24,648 nt of DNA. It comes from a virus. The stretch is from positions 1 to 24,648 of IMG/VR virus record IMGVR_UViG_3300010160_000213. One strand, written 5' to 3'. Made by a program: the position numbers and the translations under genes. This document shows positions 1 to 5,495 of the stretch, in pieces. The notes under the pieces were generated by a model. It did not search any database. It was given only the letters and a program-made list of their open reading frames with translations, and was not told the origin of the DNA. Each line of letters opens with the position of its first letter. Position 1 is the first letter of the stretch.

Positions 1-1
1 A

Positions 2-433
2 TTGAGTGTATTAACACCTAAACATAAATTCAAACAAGATGATGTTTTTAGTATTATTTTGAAGGATGACGAAAATCGTTCTACAATAAATTCAGTAGAT
101 AAACAAAGAATGGCATCTATTTCAATTTTCAGAAATACATTTGAGGAAATGATTGACAAAATATTAGCTATGCGATTGACAACTGCCGGCGTAACTGCAA
201 GTAGTCATTCAATAGTCAATAATAGTTCTTATGGTAGTACAATCAATCCAAATAAGTATGGAAAGTTGACGGTAACAGGAACAGGTGGTGGGTTATTCAA
301 TACAATAAATAGTAATGCAAATAATATTGTATGGGACCCGAATACTAATTTACCAAGTTCAATGTTAGTAGCAATAAAAGATTTACAAAAACAAATTGAT
401 GATTTAAAAGATAAGAATGCTAACAATAAATAA
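2..433 (+). CDS. Possible virion structural protein, 5' end probably outside window
   Basis: The reading frame is open from the left edge; the first usable start here is a TTG at base 2, so the true start may lie upstream. About 143 residues are visible. The N-terminal half is mixed alpha/beta and polar; the middle is rich in Ser, Thr, Asn and Gly (residues 58-105), typical of fibrous or virion surface segments. The end (about 120-143) is a charged predicted coiled coil with a KDLQKQIDDLKDK pattern. No family is recognised. A Gly/Thr-rich region followed by a short coiled coil suits a trimeric phage fibre, neck or baseplate component, but that is inference. It overlaps the next gene by 17 nt. 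Confidence 0.6.
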   Translation: MSVLTPKHKFKQDDVFSIILKDDENRSTINSVDKQRMASISIFRNTFEEMIDKILAMRLTTAGVTASSHSIVNNSSYGSTINPNKYGKLTVTGTGGGLFNTINSNANNIVWDPNTNLPSSMLVAIKDLQKQIDDLKDKNANNK

Positions 434-686
434 TCTAGATAAAATAATGAGATACCCAATAAATAATACCTTTCATGTGAGATGTATGATATGTGGGCAT
501 ATGGTATATCATATTTCATTAACGGATGTCAATAACGGACAACATAGAGACTTAAAACTTAATCGTGTTAAAGGTAGACGAGGTAAATATACAATATCAC
601 ATGGTAACTATTCTTTGTATTTGAAATTTTCAGACATACAAAACATAGATACCTTTTGTGCACAAATAAAAAGATTGATATGCTAA
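417..686 (+). CDS. Small protein of MxTIKN paralogous family, member 1
   Basis: An 89-residue protein of unknown function. It opens with MLTINN, encoded by the start box ATGCTAACAATAAA that recurs before many genes here, which fixes the start although it lies inside the preceding gene. The layout matches its neighbours: N-terminal MLTI(K/N)N, a beta-rich middle, a GKY strand (about residues 56-58) and an amphipathic C-terminal helix ending in CAQIKRLIC. A CMIC pair at about residues 23-26 could bind metal, but no second pair is obvious. The next gene starts inside its last codons, so the two are probably translationally coupled. Confidence 0.75.
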   Translation: MLTINNLDKIMRYPINNTFHVRCMICGHMVYHISLTDVNNGQHRDLKLNRVKGRRGKYTISHGNYSLYLKFSDIQNIDTFCAQIKRLIC

Positions 687-1000
687 TACTTAAAAACATA
701 GAAAAAATTAATGGGTATTCCTTAAATGTAAAAGGCAAAGGATGGTATTTCAAAGGTTGGGATAATACTACCAGTGAGGTTACACATTTTTCAATAAGAG
801 AGGTAGCACCACCACATTTGCTAAGAAAAAATATAACCCTACATAAAAAGGGGCGTTTGAGTACGGATTACATTCAAAATATGAGTTGTTATATTTATGG
901 AATTGAAATTGATGGATTACTATTTTATTATACAAAAGAAAGGTTAAACACACCCGAAAAATTTAGGGATGCAATTGAGCGAATATTAAATGCAATATAA
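680..1000 (+). CDS. Small protein of MxTIKN paralogous family, member 2
   Basis: A 106-residue protein of unknown function. The frame is open from an ATG at 656, but the ATG at 680 (ATGCTAATACTTAAAAAC) is chosen because it gives MLILKNIEKI, aligned with the MLTIKN starts of neighbours, and because the upstream stop (TAA, 684-686) lies inside this start box, giving a 7-nt stop-start overlap. The protein is beta-rich and ends in the amphipathic helix FRDAIERILNAI, the same C-terminal form as its paralogues. There is no signal peptide or membrane span. The next ATG follows the stop directly. Confidence 0.75.
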   Translation: MLILKNIEKINGYSLNVKGKGWYFKGWDNTTSEVTHFSIREVAPPHLLRKNITLHKKGRLSTDYIQNMSCYIYGIEIDGLLFYYTKERLNTPEKFRDAIERILNAI

Positions 1001-1321
1001 ATGTTGACAATAAAGAATCAATATAAATTAGTAGCAGAAACCATTGTAGTATCTAAAAACGGAGCAAACCAACATTGGATAGTGGATGATGTAGCTGAAA
1101 TGCCTGGTGTGTATGATATTGTAGTATTAAGAAAGCTGGGCATCTTTGATACAATATTTCGTATAATAAGAATAAACAAAGAAAAAAATGAATTGGGGAT
1201 GTATTCGGTTCAAATTATACAAGAGGGATTAGTAATAGATAAGGACCAGATACGATTAAGTAATATAAAAACGGCAGATGGGATGTTGAATGAATTGAAA
1301 ACAATAATGGAATTAATATAA
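1001..1321 (+). CDS. Small protein of MxTIKN paralogous family, member 3
   Basis: A 106-residue protein of unknown function that starts immediately after the preceding stop. It begins MLTIKN, has a central GMYSVQI strand (about residues 66-72) matched by GMYVMEY and GEYEMVL in members 4 and 5, and ends with the helix LNELKTIMELI. This shared architecture, rather than high identity, is the reason to call it a paralogue. It is predicted to be soluble. The next gene starts 1 nt after its stop. Confidence 0.75.
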   Translation: MLTIKNQYKLVAETIVVSKNGANQHWIVDDVAEMPGVYDIVVLRKLGIFDTIFRIIRINKEKNELGMYSVQIIQEGLVIDKDQIRLSNIKTADGMLNELKTIMELI

Positions 1322-1322
1322 T

Positions 1323-1592
1323 ATGCTAACAATAAAAAACATACAAACTATAATAGGTGAAACTTACAACGAAGTATTTAATGTTATTGTAGTTAAAGAG
1401 GAAAAATCGTATTATGAATTTACATTAGGATATGCGACAGTTGGCAAACCGAATTACGAAACGATATTACTACATAGACAACAAACGGACAACGGAATGT
1501 ATGTTATGGAATACAATAGTAAAACCATTTGGTTAAACAAAGATGAGTTTGACACAATAGATAAAATTATCATTTGCATGCAGACTATCTAA
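1323..1592 (+). CDS. Small protein of MxTIKN paralogous family, member 4
   Basis: An 89-residue protein of unknown function. It starts MLTIKNIQTI from the start box ATGCTAACAATAAAAAAC, has the family DNGMYVMEY strand at about residues 59-67, and ends with DKIIICMQTI in the helical tail position. It is the last gene before the promoter at 1594-1622, so it probably closes this sub-operon. No catalytic or metal-binding motif is visible. Confidence 0.75.
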   Translation: MLTIKNIQTIIGETYNEVFNVIVVKEEKSYYEFTLGYATVGKPNYETILLHRQQTDNGMYVMEYNSKTIWLNKDEFDTIDKIIICMQTI

Positions 1593-1593
1593 T

Positions 1594-1622
1594 TTGGTAA
1601 AGTGAAAAATATTTCGTATATT
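1594..1622 (+). promoter_or_regulatory. Promoter P1 (TTG-N20-TATATT)
   Basis: TTG at 1594-1596 and TATATT at 1617-1622 are separated by 20 nt, with the TTTGGTAA and TCG flanks shared by six other sites in the window. It resembles the Bacteroidota housekeeping promoter TTTG-N19-TAnnTTTG. Transcription should begin near 1628-1630 and serve the genes from 1727 on. Confidence 0.7.
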
Positions 1623-1627
1623 GTAGT

Positions 1628-1719
1628 ATGGAAAACAAAATCAAATATGCACAATACATTCTACATTGTTAAATGAGGATGGTATGTGTAATAAATGTTT
1701 AGAACAATCAAATAAATAA
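1628..1719 (+). pseudogene. Frameshifted mini-ORF with CxxC motif
   Basis: An ATG at 1628 gives a 14-residue peptide ending HC-stop at 1670-1672. If one base is added around the TGTTAAATG at 1667, the frame continues to a TAA at 1717-1719 and gives a 30-residue protein whose middle reads HCLNEDGMCNKCLEQ, a C-x6-C-x2-C cluster like a minimal zinc knuckle. The ATG lies only 5 nt after the -10 element of P1, so it would be translated from a leaderless message. It could be a decayed gene, a sequencing or assembly deletion, a programmed frameshift, or chance. Confidence 0.3.
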
Positions 1720-1726
1720 AAATAAT

Positions 1727-1861
1727 ATGAAAAAAATTAATTGGTCAAATGTATTAGAGTTTATTGCAAAGACAATAGTAATAGGACTAACAATATTAGT
1801 AGGTGGATTTGCATTCTTTATGCTATTTAATATGTTTAAAGAGTTAATTCGTAATTGGTAA
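1727..1861 (+). CDS. Small single-span membrane protein
   Basis: A 44-residue protein: a short polar N-terminus (MKKINWSNVLEF), one hydrophobic segment at about residues 13-36 containing GLTILVGG, and a basic tail (KELIRNW). The start has the A-rich AAAAATAAT leader used by genes in this region. It is the first full gene downstream of promoter P1, and its stop is followed after 1 nt by the next ATG, so the two are probably coupled. Function is unknown; small phage membrane peptides of this kind can act in exclusion, lysis control or membrane remodelling, but nothing here decides between them. Confidence 0.6.
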   Translation: MKKINWSNVLEFIAKTIVIGLTILVGGFAFFMLFNMFKELIRNW

Positions 1862-1862
1862 T

Positions 1863-2204
1863 ATGATAACAATAAAGAATTATAAATCATTAGAGGGTTG
1901 GGCACATCATTATAAAGATTTTAGAATAGGTGAAATAGGTGAAACGGCCGAAAATTATATTTTTAGAGTTGCATATAATAGTACACCATACACTTTAAAA
2001 ATATTTAGAGAAGGGACAGAATCTGGTGAGTACGAAATGGTATTAAGGGATGGGGCAGATATAATACAATTCGGTCGGACATGGATAATGAAAGGTAGTG
2101 TATCAAAAAATAAAATACTAGATACATTGGAAAAACTTATAACACATCATAAACCAAAAGCACAGGGAATAAACAATCCGTTTTATTCAAATGGACCATT
2201 TTAA
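1863..2204 (+). CDS. Small protein of MxTIKN paralogous family, member 5
   Basis: A 113-residue protein of unknown function. It starts MITIKNYKSL from the box ATGATAACAATAAAGAAT, has the SGEYEMVL strand at about residues 57-64, and carries the helical tail LDTLEKLITHH at about 86-96 followed by an extra Pro/Gly/Asn-rich end absent from its paralogues. It is predicted to be soluble. It begins 1 nt after the stop of the small membrane-protein gene before it. Confidence 0.75.
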   Translation: MITIKNYKSLEGWAHHYKDFRIGEIGETAENYIFRVAYNSTPYTLKIFREGTESGEYEMVLRDGADIIQFGRTWIMKGSVSKNKILDTLEKLITHHKPKAQGINNPFYSNGPF

Positions 2205-2213
2205 AAACAAAAT

Positions 2214-2459
2214 ATGAAAGTAGAATTAGGAATTAGTATATTCAGTAAAAGGGAAACAATGTTAGGATTACATCTGACTACCCATAATGGAGTTAATGTA
2301 AAGGATAGCCAATTACATAGTGAACGAGTAGTCGAATTTAGTATTGGGATAGTATTTGCTATATTAACAATTGGTTTCGTTACAATTGGCGACAAAATAG
2401 ATACACCAAGTAATGTTATGAAGGCAATAGAAGCATTTGAAAACGAATTGGACAAATAA
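2214..2459 (+). CDS. Small protein with central hydrophobic segment
   Basis: An 81-residue protein of unknown function. It starts MKVELGISIFSKRETM, has a hydrophobic stretch at about residues 43-58 (FSIGIVFAILTIGFVT) that could be a membrane span or buried strands, and ends with the acidic helix VMKAIEAFENELDK, which resembles the tails of the MxTIKN proteins. It lacks the MxTIKN start, so it is either a distant relative or unrelated. The antisense strand is also open here, but the + frame fits the gene order, spacing and A-rich start context. Confidence 0.6.
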   Translation: MKVELGISIFSKRETMLGLHLTTHNGVNVKDSQLHSERVVEFSIGIVFAILTIGFVTIGDKIDTPSNVMKAIEAFENELDK

Positions 2460-2484
2460 TCAATAACAATTAAAACAAATAAAA

Positions 2485-2562
2485 ATGAACAAGGTAAAAA
2501 GAAAACACAGGAAAGTAATGGGTATTCGTAAGGTAATGAGAATAGCTAGTAAAAGAAAATAG
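2485..2562 (+). CDS. Tiny highly basic peptide
   Basis: A 25-residue peptide starting MNKVKRKHRKVMGIRK in which about half of the residues are Lys, Arg or His. The start has the A-rich leader ACAAATAAAA seen at neighbouring genes, and the stop is followed after 1 nt by another start box. The composition suggests nucleic-acid binding. It is too short for a family call and could be fortuitous, but its place in the tight gene chain supports translation. Confidence 0.4.
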   Translation: MNKVKRKHRKVMGIRKVMRIASKRK

Positions 2563-2563
2563 T

Positions 2564-2614
2564 ATGATTACAATAAAGAACCTGAATAAGTTAAACCATA
2601 AAACATTAGGTTAA
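2564..2614 (+). CDS. Truncated MxTIKN-type ORF (16 aa)
   Basis: The start box ATGATTACAATAAAGAAC gives MITIKNLNKL and then runs into a stop after 16 residues. Only the conserved N-terminus of the family is present. It may be the remnant of a deleted paralogue, since the 70 nt that follow are unusually G-rich and non-coding, or a short leader peptide. It overlaps no neighbour and sits 1 nt after the preceding stop. Confidence 0.35.
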   Translation: MITIKNLNKLNHKTLG

Positions 2615-2640
2615 TACGAAACCACAAACCACGAACCGAA

Positions 2641-2657
2641 GGGGCGGGGGTTGGGGG
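2641..2657 (+). repeat. G-rich tract, inverted copy at 11071-11084
   Basis: GGGGCGGGGGTTGGGGG stands out in very AT-rich DNA between two small genes. The 14-nt core GCGGGGGTTGGGGG recurs on the opposite strand at 11071-11084, also just outside genes. Three G-runs with short loops could contribute to a G-quadruplex on this strand. Confidence 0.6.
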
Positions 2658-2687
2658 TGAGTCGTTTAAGGAAAATTTTTTGATAGT

Positions 2688-2852
2688 ATGATAACAATAA
2701 AAAATATAGAAATAGATAACGGTCAGTTAGTATGGCAGCCGACGTGTGTAATATACAAAGGTAAAAGGTATGCAGCACCCGTCTACCTTACTACATTGCA
2801 GAGTATGGACTTAATAACCGACCTATTAAGAACGGGTGAGTGGAAAAACTAA
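2688..2852 (+). CDS. Short MxTIKN family protein, member 6
   Basis: A 54-residue protein starting MITIKNIEID from the box ATGATAACAATAAAAAAT. It keeps the N-terminal motif and a helical end (LQSMDLITDLLRTGEWKN) but has a shorter central part with a VIYKGKRYAAPVYL strand pair. It is probably a reduced member of the same family. Function is unknown. It follows the G-rich spacer at 2615-2687, so it may not be co-translated with the genes before it. Confidence 0.6.
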   Translation: MITIKNIEIDNGQLVWQPTCVIYKGKRYAAPVYLTTLQSMDLITDLLRTGEWKN

Positions 2853-2893
2853 AAACGATTTTGAAAAGTAAGATAAAATAAATTCAGCAAGGA

Positions 2894-3049
2894 ATGAGTA
2901 AGTATTTAAGTAATAAAGGATTTAAAATAATAGAAGGTATCATATGGACAATGGCAGTAGTGGGTATGTTAGGGTTACTCATTGCTCTACATGAATTAAA
3001 AGGATTGAGTAAGGATATAAGAGAATATAAAACACAAATAAGAAAGTAA
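2894..3049 (+). CDS. Small single-span membrane protein, paralogue A
   Basis: A 51-residue protein with one hydrophobic span (about residues 14-34, GIIWTMAVVGMLGLLIALHE) followed by a short charged tail containing ELKGLSK. The ELKGLSK tail and the VVG..GL..xLxE span are shared with the 3141-3299 protein, so the two are duplicates. The start follows TTCAGCAAGGA, a leader also found before 7657. Orientation and function are not known; the basic tail is probably cytoplasmic. Confidence 0.6.
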   Translation: MSKYLSNKGFKIIEGIIWTMAVVGMLGLLIALHELKGLSKDIREYKTQIRK

Positions 3050-3050
3050 A

Positions 3051-3137
3051 ATGATAACAAAGATAATAGTAATCGGTTTATACTACATACTGGTAATAGG
3101 ATTGATAAGAGGTATTTTAAAGTTATTAAGTAAATAG
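3051..3137 (+). CDS. Very small hydrophobic peptide
   Basis: A 28-residue peptide, nearly all one membrane span (MITKIIVIGLYYILVIGLIR) with a basic tail. The first ten bases, ATGATAACAA, match the start box used by the MxTIKN genes although the protein is different, which suggests that the nucleotide signal itself is conserved. It sits 1 nt after the stop of paralogue A and 3 nt before paralogue B. Confidence 0.5.
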   Translation: MITKIIVIGLYYILVIGLIRGILKLLSK

Positions 3138-3140
3138 TAT

Positions 3141-3299
3141 ATGCTAACAATCGAAACAAAAGATATAGTAGAGGGTATAACCTTTATATTAATGGTAGTG
3201 GGTATAATAGGATTGATATGTGTACTATATGAAGTGAATGAATTAAAAGGATTGAGTAAAGGTGCAAGTAATTTTAGAAGTATAGAATATCGAAAATAG
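3141..3299 (+). CDS. Small single-span membrane protein, paralogue B
   Basis: A 52-residue protein with one span (about residues 12-32, ITFILMVVGIIGLICVLYE) and a tail ELKGLSKGASNF. It is a duplicate of the 2894-3049 protein: both have the EGI-x5-VVG-x2-GL span and the ELKGLSK tail. It starts MLTIET from ATGCTAACAATCG, a close match to the start box. Function is unknown. Confidence 0.6.
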   Translation: MLTIETKDIVEGITFILMVVGIIGLICVLYEVNELKGLSKGASNFRSIEYRK

Positions 3300-3302
3300 A
3301 AT

Positions 3303-3539
3303 ATGATGTATAATAGAGATAAGAATAAGAATAAAACGAATTGGCGAGAACTAATGTATAAGATTAATTCCAACCCGATTATAGCAAAGATAATGGCAGA
3401 GAATAAAAAGACCGATAAGAATAAGATTGGAATGTATTATCAAACGATGTATAAAGATAAAGACTTTGATGCTGAGTGTTCATTCAATCGTATTCAATAT
3501 AGAGTGGATAGTATATCAATCAATACCATATCAAAATAA
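3303..3539 (+). CDS. Small basic soluble protein
   Basis: A 78-residue, Lys/Asn-rich protein without membrane spans or recognised motifs. It starts MMYNRDKNKNKTNWRELMYK; the second ATG (3306) is an equally good start. The C-terminal part has a single Cys and alternating strands (SFNRIQYRVDSISINTI). It is the last gene of the small-gene array and is followed by about 680 nt of non-coding DNA. Confidence 0.55.
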   Translation: MMYNRDKNKNKTNWRELMYKINSNPIIAKIMAENKKTDKNKIGMYYQTMYKDKDFDAECSFNRIQYRVDSISINTISK

Positions 3540-3645
3540 TAAAGATTAGGGGAATAAGTGGTAAAAAGTGTTAGTAAGTGGTAAAATCTGTCAAACAATT
3601 GAAGTGTGTCATTTTTAATTTAACATACAAACACTAAACAATAAA

Positions 3646-3707
3646 CCAAGAGTGTAATAATAATCTGTCATAAAGAATGTTAATATCCCACCTATTTACA
3701 CGCTTGG
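3646..3707 (+). terminator. Long-loop inverted repeat, possible terminator or RNA structure
   Basis: CCAAGAGTGTAA (3646-3657) and TTACACGCTTGG (3696-3707) pair at 11 of 12 positions around a 38-nt loop. The right arm is followed by ATTAAAAAAATTT rather than a clean T-run, so termination is only one reading. Confidence 0.35.
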
Positions 3708-3987
3708 ATTAAAAAAATTTATAGGGGATAAAAATCGAATACGGGTACTAACTGGATCGTGAATTACAGGCGAGTAACCCGGTCCAACACGCTTTATTTT
3801 TTTACTGATTTTATTTTTGTTATACCGGTCAAACCCACGCAATACAGGCCTGGTCTACCTCCTGTAAGATACGAAAAATATTTGAATTTACCAAGAGCCT
3901 TACCAGTATTGAATTGCGTCAAACAAAATAAATGTTTCGTTAGAAATTATTTAAATAAGCTACGGACCGATATAGAAATTCTCTAAT

Positions 3988-4120
3988 GCGTAACTGATTG
4001 ATACTGAATTGGTTGGCGTAATGTGTTGAAAATCAATGAGTTACGTCCCAAAAATTCTTGATTGAGTATCAACGAGTTACATATATGTTTTTTTGTTATA
4101 AGCGTAACTCATTGATTGTC
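3988..4120. repeat. Four copies of a GTAACTCATTGAT-type repeat
   Basis: Copies lie at 3988-4005 (+, GCGTAACTGATTGATACT), 4031-4045 (-, AATCAATGAGTTACG), 4067-4080 (-, TATCAACGAGTTAC) and 4102-4120 (+, GCGTAACTCATTGATTGTC). The order + - - + makes nested inverted repeats just upstream of promoter P2. They could be regulator-binding sites, recombinase sites or a hairpin-forming origin element. Confidence 0.6.
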
Positions 4121-4143
4121 AATAAACTTTCTTTTCAAAACAT

Positions 4144-4172
4144 TTGGCCAGATTAAAAAAAAGTTGTATCTT
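4144..4172 (+). promoter_or_regulatory. Promoter P2 (TTG-N20-TATCTT)
   Basis: TTTGG with TTG at 4144-4146 and TATCTTAG from 4167, again with exactly 20 nt between them. It lies about 50 nt upstream of the gene at 4221, just after the repeat cluster. Confidence 0.6.
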
Positions 4173-4220
4173 AGACCTGTAAGGGTCAAAAAGATAGAAA
4201 ATATATAAAAATTTAATAAT

Positions 4221-4595
4221 ATGAGTAAGTTCAATTTAGAGTTCAAAGAGTCAGTTAAAACGGGTTCAAATCGTTTATCAAGCATTATTGATAATCCGTA
4301 TAAGAATTTTGCCGCGAGTAAAATGAGTAATGGTCGTAAAACTATGTGTATAGTTGAGTATACCGACTTTATGGGTAAAAAACATAGAATCGTATGTAAT
4401 AACCGAAAACAAATGAGTGAAGCTCAAGCGTTTTTAAGTATCTTTAAACAGGAAACTGCTACCTTAAAAAGTATCGTTTCACAATATCCTATCAAATTAG
4501 GCCGTATTGAGAAAAAGTTTCTTAAAGAATTAAGAAGTGAATTGAATCCGTTAGGGTTTAGTAACAAATTAATTAACGAAATTGCTGGTTGGTAA
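4221..4595 (+). CDS. Hypothetical protein, first gene after P2
   Basis: A 124-residue soluble protein of unknown function. The N-terminal half is polar with a beta-hairpin (CIVEYTDFMGKKHRIVC, about residues 43-59); the C-terminal half is helical and charged (KKFLKELRSELNPLGFSNKL). It uses CGT and GGT codons more than the AGA-rich genes elsewhere, which may mean good expression. The stop codon lies inside a strong hairpin (4580-4607). Confidence 0.65.
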   Translation: MSKFNLEFKESVKTGSNRLSSIIDNPYKNFAASKMSNGRKTMCIVEYTDFMGKKHRIVCNNRKQMSEAQAFLSIFKQETATLKSIVSQYPIKLGRIEKKFLKELRSELNPLGFSNKLINEIAGW

Positions 4596-4607
4596 TAACC
4601 GGCAATT
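4580..4607 (+). terminator. Terminator-like hairpin over a stop codon
   Basis: AATTGCTGGTT (4580-4590) pairs with AACCGGCAATT (4597-4607) over 11 bp with one G-U pair and a 6-nt loop, followed by TTCATTTC. The left arm is the end of the coding sequence. The weak T-run suggests partial termination or protection of the mRNA 3' end. Confidence 0.55.
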
Positions 4608-4642
4608 TTCATTTCAAATCATTAAAAATAAAACAAAATAAT

Positions 4643-4825
4643 ATGTATAACGAAAACGAAATAACACTAACAATGACTAAGAAACAATTAAAGTCCGTTG
4701 TTCAATTAATGGGTATCGCATTGGAAACCGATTGTAAACCAATGAATGATATGAGTAACAAAAAATTAGAAAACCTATCAATACTATATCAAGTGTTAAA
4801 GGATATGTCAAAACAAGCAAAATAA
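4643..4825 (+). CDS. Small helical protein
   Basis: A 60-residue protein of unknown function. The frame is open further upstream, but the ATG at 4643 is chosen because of its AAATAAT leader and because the upstream extension crosses the hairpin at 4580-4607. The protein starts MYNENEITLTMTKKQLK and is otherwise helical and polar (LENLSILYQVLKDMSKQ). The next gene begins 1 nt after its stop. Confidence 0.6.
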   Translation: MYNENEITLTMTKKQLKSVVQLMGIALETDCKPMNDMSNKKLENLSILYQVLKDMSKQAK

Positions 4826-4826
4826 T

Positions 4827-4922
4827 ATGATAACAATAGGAGAAACAATAGTAATCGCAGTGGTATCAATTTTAGGATATACACTAATCAAAACAATAGT
4901 ACAAACCATTAAAAGTAAGTAA
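4827..4922 (+). CDS. Very small hydrophobic peptide
   Basis: A 31-residue peptide starting MITIGETIVIAVVSILGYTL, one membrane span and a basic tail. Its first bases, ATGATAACAATAGGA, reuse the start box of the upstream array although the protein is not in the MxTIKN family. It sits between two genes with 1-nt gaps, which supports translation. Confidence 0.5.
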   Translation: MITIGETIVIAVVSILGYTLIKTIVQTIKSK

Positions 4923-4923
4923 T

Positions 4924-5169
4924 ATGAAAAGTAAGTTAAACATAAAGAGTAATTACTCAGTCAAAAAAGTTAATAGAGTATTGAGAATGAAGGATAATGA
5001 ATTCGAGCCGGCTACATACGAAATATACAAAGTAACCGGTCCTAATAAATTCCAAAAGTATTTCGCCAATAGGAAAGATGCTTACGCATACATAACCGAC
5101 TGGACTAATACAAAAATGAGTCCGATTGAAGTAGGTAATTTAGTAAGTGAAATTAAAAGATTAAAATAG
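4924..5169 (+). CDS. Small basic protein, distant paralogue of 5496-5867 product
   Basis: An 81-residue soluble, Lys-rich protein. The central segment YEIYKVTGPNKFQKYFANR (about residues 35-53) aligns with YEVIELSGPKMDKPRMF in the 5496 gene product, with a similar following helix that contains AYITDW here and KYVSEM there. The end is VGNLVSEIKRLK. The shared beta-hairpin and helix suggest a duplicated small domain of unknown function, possibly nucleic-acid binding given its charge. Confidence 0.6.
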   Translation: MKSKLNIKSNYSVKKVNRVLRMKDNEFEPATYEIYKVTGPNKFQKYFANRKDAYAYITDWTNTKMSPIEVGNLVSEIKRLK

Positions 5170-5170
5170 A

Positions 5171-5485
5171 ATGAGAAAAAAGAGAAACGATAGAAACCAC
5201 GTATTGTACGAAATAGTAAACACTAGCAATGGTAAAAGTTATTTAGGTATCACCGCGGCAATTGGTAGACGTTTCCACTACTCTGCTAAATTGAGGTTAC
5301 AAAAACATTTCAGTAGAGCTCGTAAAGAAAACAAACAATGGGCGTTGTATATTGATATGCGAGAGAATGACCAAGAAGTATACGAGTTGTTTATTGTGGA
5401 TATAGTGAGAGGTAAAGCACTAGCACATAAAATTGAAACGCAATTGTTAAAAGAATTTAAATACGAATTAAATTCAACACACTAA
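5171..5485 (+). CDS. GIY-YIG nuclease-like protein
   Basis: A 104-residue protein with the core of a GIY-YIG endonuclease: LYEIVNTSNGKSYLGIT (about residues 12-28) supplies the GIY/YIG strands, followed by Arg (GRRF), a His (LQKHFSRA) and a Glu near the end (KIETQLLKEF). Enzymes of this fold cut DNA with one metal ion. The domain is nearly the whole protein; no extra DNA-binding domain is visible. Small phage copies may be homing endonucleases or nucleases acting on host or phage DNA. It starts 1 nt after the previous stop, inside an operon, and no disrupted gene or intron boundary is evident. Confidence 0.65.
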   Translation: MRKKRNDRNHVLYEIVNTSNGKSYLGITAAIGRRFHYSAKLRLQKHFSRARKENKQWALYIDMRENDQEVYELFIVDIVRGKALAHKIETQLLKEFKYELNSTH

Positions 5486-5495
5486 AAGATAGTAT

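Larger units (their letters stand above)
3540..4143. other. Non-coding intergenic region with repeats
   Basis: No convincing gene lies here; one frame is open over 3759-3986 but has a GTG start, no A-rich leader and low-complexity content. The region contains a 20-nt-spaced direct repeat TAAGTGGTAAAA (3555-3566, 3575-3586), the long inverted repeat 3646-3657/3696-3707, a moderately GC-rich hairpin-prone stretch (about 3740-3790, CGGGTACT pairing with AGTAACCCG, followed by a T-run), and four copies of a GTAACTCATTGAT-like repeat (3988-4120). It separates the small-gene array from the next operon, so a regulatory, ncRNA or replication role is plausible. Confidence 0.5.

Noticed and set aside
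656-680. Upstream ATG for the 680-1000 gene
   Set aside because: Adds eight residues before the conserved MLILKN start and deepens the overlap; the 680 start box matches its paralogues.
2201-2455. 84-codon minus-strand frame
   Set aside because: Antisense to the 2214-2459 gene; isolated on the minus strand with no minus-strand promoter or neighbours.
3759-3986. 75-codon open frame starting with GTG in the intergenic region
   Set aside because: No A-rich leader, low-complexity and Pro/Arg-rich content, overlaps a hairpin-prone stretch, and isolated from any gene chain.
3988-4120. Short CRISPR-like array
   Set aside because: The repeats are in mixed orientation, imperfect, unevenly spaced and without cas genes.
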